Shown here in pieces: positions 58,851 to 64,000 of a stretch of DNA of 64,000 nucleotides. A program made the position numbers and the translations under genes. Every line of letters starts with the position of its first letter. The first letter of the stretch is position 1. This DNA is from Mantis religiosa (Eukaryota; Arthropoda; Insecta; Mantodea; Mantidae): contig CM060947.1 of assembly GCA_030765055.1 (NCBI GenBank), positions 265,038,886-265,102,885 of the forward strand, written 5' to 3'. Below the pieces are notes generated by a model. It made no database searches and was not told the DNA's origin. It saw nothing but the letters and a program-made list of their open reading frames with translations.

Positions 58851-59132
58851 ATTTCATGCTTCTAGTAGTGACACACGCATTTGAATTGATTTCGTTTCCA
58901 ATTTTTCCCATGTGACATCTTTATCCTTTATATTCACCACTACTGTCCTTTATTCTCCACGGCATCCTTATACTTCGTCACCAATGAATGAGAAATTTGT
59001 CTCACGGATTTTGCTTACGATTTTGTTTACCTGCAATTTATTCAGCTGTGCGCAGACGAAAATGAAAACAAAAGTGCATCGCAGTACGTTCAAAAGATTA
59101 TACGACTCATCCATATCCTTCCATAGCTGTAA

Positions 59133-59817
59133 TACGAGGTACGTCCAGAAAGTAAGTTCCGTTTGAATTTATCTACGCTGCAGCGCTACGATCGCAGTTC
59201 CACACATGCACGTTAGACGGTCTGTATTAAGGAGAAGAAACGAGCGCCATTGTGTGATCGCTGTCAGCCACGTGCGCTTTGTTGTGCTTGTTGACAATGT
59301 CGGTGTTGATTGAAAATCCCACCGCTTGTGAAATCAGATCTGTGATTCGTTCTCTGAATGCTAGGAAAGTGAAACCAATTGAAATTTATCGGCTGCCAAA
59401 AGGTGTTGTGTTTCCTCACGACAACGCACGACCACACACTGCAAATGCGACGAAAAACGCCCTACAGGGATTTGGCTGGGACGTGTTTGACCACACTCCG
59501 TACAGTCCTGACCTCGCTCCAAGTGACTTTCATCTGTTTTTGCATCTCAAATCCTTCCTTGGCGGTCAACACTTCAACAATGATGAAGAGCTGAAAGAAA
59601 ATGTTTCCAACTGGTTGGAGACACAGGCGTCAAATTTCTATGAAGAAGATATACAAAAACTTGTGCCTCGCTATGACAAATGCCTGCAAAATTTCGGCAG
59701 TTATGTGGAAAAGTAGTTTAAGTGTTGCAGAATTTTGTGCAATAAATAATTTTTCTGTATCTGTACACAATTTAATTCTATTACCAAACAGAACTTACTT
59801 TCTGAACGCACCCCGTA
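59133..59817 (+). mobile_element. Internally deleted mariner keeping one open frame
   Basis: The ends TACGAGGTACGTCCAGAAAG and the complement of the right end (TACGGGGTGCGTTCAGAAAG) are inverted repeats reaching TAAGTTC. Bases 59279-59716 form one open frame: MSVLIENPTACEIRSVIRSL and KPIEIYRLPKGVVFPHDNAR, then PYSPDLAPSDFHLF and YDKCLQNFGSYVEK. The N-terminal helix-turn-helix is joined directly to the second catalytic Asp, removing about 200 residues in frame. The first catalytic Asp is lost, so it cannot cut. The ends belong to a mariner related to, but distinct from, the one at 24539-25878. Confidence 0.9.
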
Positions 59818-59970
59818 TTTGCAAGTGTCTTGGCGTTAACACGTGTTTGTTAACATTTACAGAAAACAGGTTGGTGAAATGTATGAAGGTAACAGTTTTG
59901 TTAGCGTTGTGAAAATTACGTGAAATTTGTTAACGTCGATTTTAACATTTGTTTGTGATAAGAGATATTA

Positions 59971-60739
59971 AGGTGTCCACAGCTTAAGGAACCACATAAA
60001 CTGGGGATTTTAAATCTCTCCAGACAAAAATATCTACTGGAATCAAATCAGAAGATGAATCAGACCATAAAATCAGCCCACTCGTCCAGTCTATTTATTT
60101 AGAACCTTAGCATCCAAACATTGTATACCATTTGACGGAAATAAGCTTGCGCACCATCGTGCATGAAATATCACTTAGATGACGTCCAGCATAATGCAAG
60201 TCATTTTTGAGAAACTGTAGAATACGTCTTGGAGGTAAGAAATAAAGACAAAGAGGTAGCCATGAAATATTGCACCCATGACGTTAAATGTTAATATCTG
60301 CTCTGATGTGTTTTATGAGGGATTTTATGAACCCAGTTATGAGCACAAAGAAAGCTGAAAATACATGGCGAGCAAATCCAGCGTCATGAAAGAAGGTACA
60401 TTCAAAGAGCTTTATAAACACACGACTACACTGGGACATCCGATGGCAGAAAAATCTTGACGTAAAGTCTGTCATATTTACTCCTTAACACATACATGCT
60501 TAACACAGTTTCGGATAAATAAAATATATGTATACCCAGAGCGTTTTGAAACTGTTCTCAAAACCTGTTCATTCTAAATTACATTTTTTAACAAATAAAC
60601 CGTAAGAGATAGACAAAACTAATAAAAAAAATGTACATCATGTAAAAAGAAACAATTTGTCAAAAAATGGTATAGTGAACAGTTTCGGAGATCGTTCTTG
60701 TTATTTGTTTCATTTATCCAAAACTTACTTGTACAGTCC
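59971..60739. other. No recognisable gene
   Basis: AT-rich, with no conserved ORF. Confidence 0.4.
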
Positions 60740-61262
60740 TACTTAACGTGCTAAAGTAACACTTTAATATTACGGATGGATAAAATGTCACGTTAACTAC
60801 TGTATCAATAAAATACAATCACTAGATCCACATTTCAAGTATAATATTTATTGCAGTTTTAACATTTAGTAACGAAATGTACAGCTACAACTTGTATTCA
60901 TTCAGTAATTAACAAATATTTTCCTATATGTTCACATTCTACTGACAATACATTCGTCAATGTAGCTTTCTGAAATGAAAATCAAATTAACCTAGAAACG
61001 ACTAGCCAACATCGATTGTCTCATATTAGCAGCCGGCCTTGGTCTAAATAGCTCTATATTCAAGAAAATAACGTTACATATAATTTTACTATTTTATTAT
61101 AGTTTAATTAAAAAGTATCAAGTCTTTTTAATGATTAGAGTAAGTGTTGGATAAAACATTGTATGGCACAACACTTATTTATACACTCGCGGAAATTAAC
61201 CAACCTTCCACTCGTCGATAAAATACGTCTTGATTCACTACTAACAGAGATAACTATTTTAA
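60740..61262 (+). repeat. Dispersed repeat (copy 2), uninterrupted
   Basis: It matches 30060-30405 followed directly by 31373-31555. It is flanked on the right by satellite array 4. Confidence 0.88.
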
Positions 61263-61289
61263 AATGCAATAACGAGAAGTTTTAATTTG

Positions 61290-62075
61290 ACTATCATTCA
61301 TCGTCCGATATGACTTAACATTGGTGATTTTCTCTTATCCTGAAAGATGAATGTCTGGTAACTCTAAGCTCTCTGTACCCTGTACTCATTTGAACATCAT
61401 TTCATTCATCGTCCGATATGACTTAACGTTGGAGGTTTTCTATTATCCTGAAAGATGAATGTCTGGTAACTCTAAGCTCTATGTACCCTGTACTCATTTG
61501 AACATCATTTCATTCATCGTCCGATATGACTTAACGCTGGAGGTCTTCTCTTATCCTGAAAGATGAATGTCTGATAACTCTAAGCTCTATGTACCCTGTA
61601 CTCATTTGAACATCATTTAATTCATCGTCCGATATGACTTAACGTTGGAGGTTTTCTATTATCCTGAAAGATGAATGTCTGGTAACTCTAAGCTCTATGT
61701 ACCCTGTACTCATTTGTACATCATTTCATTCAACGTCCGATATGACTTAACGTTGGAAGGTTTCTCTTATCCTGAAAGATGAATGTCTGCTAACTCTAAG
61801 CTCTATGTACCCTGGACTCATTTGTACATCATTTCATTCATTGTCCGATGTGACTTAACGTTGGAAGTTTTCTCTTATCCTGAAAGACGAATGTCTGGTA
61901 ACTAAGCTCTATGTACCCTGTACTTATTTGAACATCATTTCATTCATCGTCCGATATGACTTAACTTTGGAGGTTTTCTCTTATCCTGAAAGATGAATGT
62001 CTGGTAACTCTAAGCACTATGTACACTGTATTCATTTTAACACAATTGCATTCATCGTGTGATATGACAACGTTG
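61290..62075 (+). repeat. SINE-body-derived tandem array, 108-bp unit, ~7 copies (array 4)
   Basis: The word AAGCTCTATGTACCCTGTAC recurs every 108 bp from about 61366. Same orientation as array 1. No tRNA-like head is visible at its left; it follows the dispersed repeat within about 30 bp. Confidence 0.93.
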
Positions 62076-64000
62076 GAGAATATAAATTATAGTAAGTGAT
62101 ATATTTCTTGTTTTGTAGTAAGTTGCATAAAACGCTATTCAATTGTAGCCTTGTATTGGATTCCTTGGACCTGAACGACATTTTCCAACGCGCCTTGAAG
62201 TTTCATCCGACACAAGTGTTTTAGTCTGAAACTTAGAGTCGTATGATCAAATAAAACTTATAAAACTCAGAGCATTAAAAGTTCTAAACGCGGTAGATAA
62301 ATTGGTTAATGATTTTGTGCTTGTCATCCTCTCCCAGCAACTGATGAGTTTTTTCCCTAAGGGTATTTAAAGTTAGTGATCAGTAATCCGGAAGATGAAA
62401 TGAGATATATTTCCTTCAATGTGTATGTTTATAGCACGTTTCCAACATTTGGTGATATTTAGTTTGATTCAAAACAAGCCGATTACGCTAGATATGTAGT
62501 TTTTAACAATTAAGTTATCTGTTTCGGGATGAGTTAAAAGCAGATTTATAAAGATAGTTTATTTTTTATTTACGACGAAGCACATATCTTTTTCAGTAAT
62601 CAACAAAAACAAGAGAAGGACTATTCATTAGAGAATGTGTTATCAACTGTTTTGAAGAGTTACTAGTCTAGTGATTTGCATTTGTCTACATTACCATTTC
62701 ACGTTTTCAAATGCTTTAATAACCAGGGAAAGCATTACAATCCGATATGTTTAAGCGGTTTTTACGTAAAACGAAGGATATATGTTGAATTTTCATGGAA
62801 TGTTCTCTGTATTTCTTTATTATAAATAATAATCCTAAGAAATATCCAAAATTTTCGTACACAAAAATGCAGATCTTATTAAAGCGCACAGTTTATGTTA
62901 AGTTGTGCTTTTGTATAGTTTACCGTTCCAGATGTTTCTCATTTTATTGCTTTGAACTTTGCAGTACTTCCATTTTTCGGCCTGGGTATCCCATTGGGTT
63001 AACTGCTGGCCTACTCATCTCAATATGATGGTTAAAAACCCAGTCTAAACCGACATTTTTGAAGTTTCTTGTCCTCATTGCAAGACATAAATTCTGCAGC
63101 ACTATACTCGAATTTACGTAACATAATGTTGTCTTTCTGAAGTATATGCACATACATTTTAGATAAGTTTTCAAATCTGTTATGGGAATAATGCCGCGTG
63201 TTTACTTATGATACAACTTGAGTATTTCGATGTTTAAATAATATATTGCCAACTTAAGCATGAAGAGCAAGCGAATTAGTAAACCGTATAATACAAAAGC
63301 AAGAGATATCGTAATTGGGTAAAACAATAGAGAAATACAATTAAATTGGCGGAAACTTAACCTAATCTAACCTAACAAACCGTGTGTTTTAAACCTAAGG
63401 ATGTGTAAAAAGGCCAAAATCGACCTAACCTAACCTAAAATAAGATTAGATTAGATTAACCCATACTAATATAGGCAATAGTGTGTCATTTCTTTACTTT
63501 ATTAGTTTCAAAATTCTCCGCAAATTTTAAAAATATACAGCTTATGTCTAAGAATAAACATACAACAAACTATACACTGTACACATTACTTCGCTTTAAA
63601 CACATTTTTACTAACGTTACACAAATTTACTTTATTAATAACAACATATTAACACCTTCAAAATGTAATTTTACAGTTACACACCCACAAATCGCCAAAT
63701 ATAAAGCGTACACAATCTCTGATTAAACACGGTTATTCTAGCGAGTTTTCTAGATTGGACACCGAAACAAGATGGCGCTGTAAGCTAATATTACATAATG
63801 ATTTTCATACCAAACAAATACTCATTAAAAAGTAATCTGGGAGAGTTAGCGTCACTAGAAGTGCTGAAATGTTACCAAAGGCGCACTACAAAAATATTGT
63901 AATAAGTTTTGCGTAATGTAATAAACGATTATCAGCAGTAATTCAAAGAAAGTGGATGATAACTAAATACTAGCTGTTCTCTGTTCGAATACTTATGTCC
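62076..64000. other. No recognisable gene; short CCTAA runs
   Basis: AT-rich. Short CCTAA (TTAGG complement) runs lie at about 63358-63380 and 63422-63440. The open frames at 62795-63028 and 63481-63726 have no domain. Confidence 0.45.

Larger units (their letters stand above)
57066..59970 (+). mobile_element. Harbinger-like element with an internal satellite and a nested mariner
   Basis: The left end TGCCCGATTTCACCAACAGA and the complement of the right end (TATCTCTTATCACAAACAAA) continue into ATGTTA and are similar, with TTA outside each, the 3-bp duplication expected of Harbinger. A second TTTCACCAACAAATGTTAAC lies inside the left end. From 57229 the plus strand encodes MADGNTVFDVDLRYSVRLNG and MRRNYFLQRYRLSKQVDIKV, the start of a HARBI1-type transposase. 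The protein then runs into the 182-bp array. The catalytic part is missing. Confidence 0.7.

Overview
The window is repeat-packed, intron-rich DNA from an insect, probably a large-genome species; a polyneopteran such as a cockroach or termite would fit, but that is a guess. I can support only one host gene. It is a minus-strand member of the Dpr (defective proboscis extension response) family of neuronal Ig-domain surface receptors. Two of its exons, at 23621-23901 and 5021-5240, together encode the first Ig domain. They are separated by an intron of about 18.4 kb. Nothing upstream to base 64000 or downstream to base 1 looks like another dpr exon, so most of the window is probably intron of this gene.

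The rest is transposable elements, often nested, and tandem arrays. From the left: a coiled-coil retroelement-like repeat (27-940), a 145-bp satellite (1825-3935), the Ig1 second-half exon, a 108-bp satellite (7181-8045), a transposase pseudogene split by a CR1/Jockey-like LINE (about 9490-11648), and a RNase H-bearing LINE (11925-17310). That LINE was hit by a SINE with an 11-bp target duplication and by a hAT-like element with an 8-bp duplication. The hAT-like element holds a solo LTR and an RTE-like LINE whose 3' tail is a ~780-bp GAA/TTC array, and the RTE-like LINE holds a deleted mariner. Next come a mariner split by a TTAA-flanked element (17887-19660), a Jockey fragment, a degenerate minisatellite, a CT/GA hairpin, the first Dpr exon, and a nearly intact mariner (24539-25878).

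The right half holds hAT and LINE remnants inside a TA-flanked inverted-repeat element, a duplicated unknown repeat, a fully delimited BEL/Pao deletion derivative (32053-33575), more 108-bp satellite, an inverted-repeat element with 133-bp tandem units (40040-42490), a mariner whose C-terminal coding end is tandemly repeated (42675-44390), Jockey elements (52140-54753), two more deleted mariners, and a Harbinger-like element whose transposase segment forms a 182-bp array (57066-59970).

The main theme is transposons turning into satellites. At least five array types here can be traced to a piece of a mobile element: the SINE body (108 bp), the mariner C-terminus (~84 bp), the Harbinger transposase (182 bp), the interior of a tRNA-like inverted-repeat element (133 bp) and a LINE 3' tail (GAA). 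All family calls are from reading motifs by eye; no database search was run.
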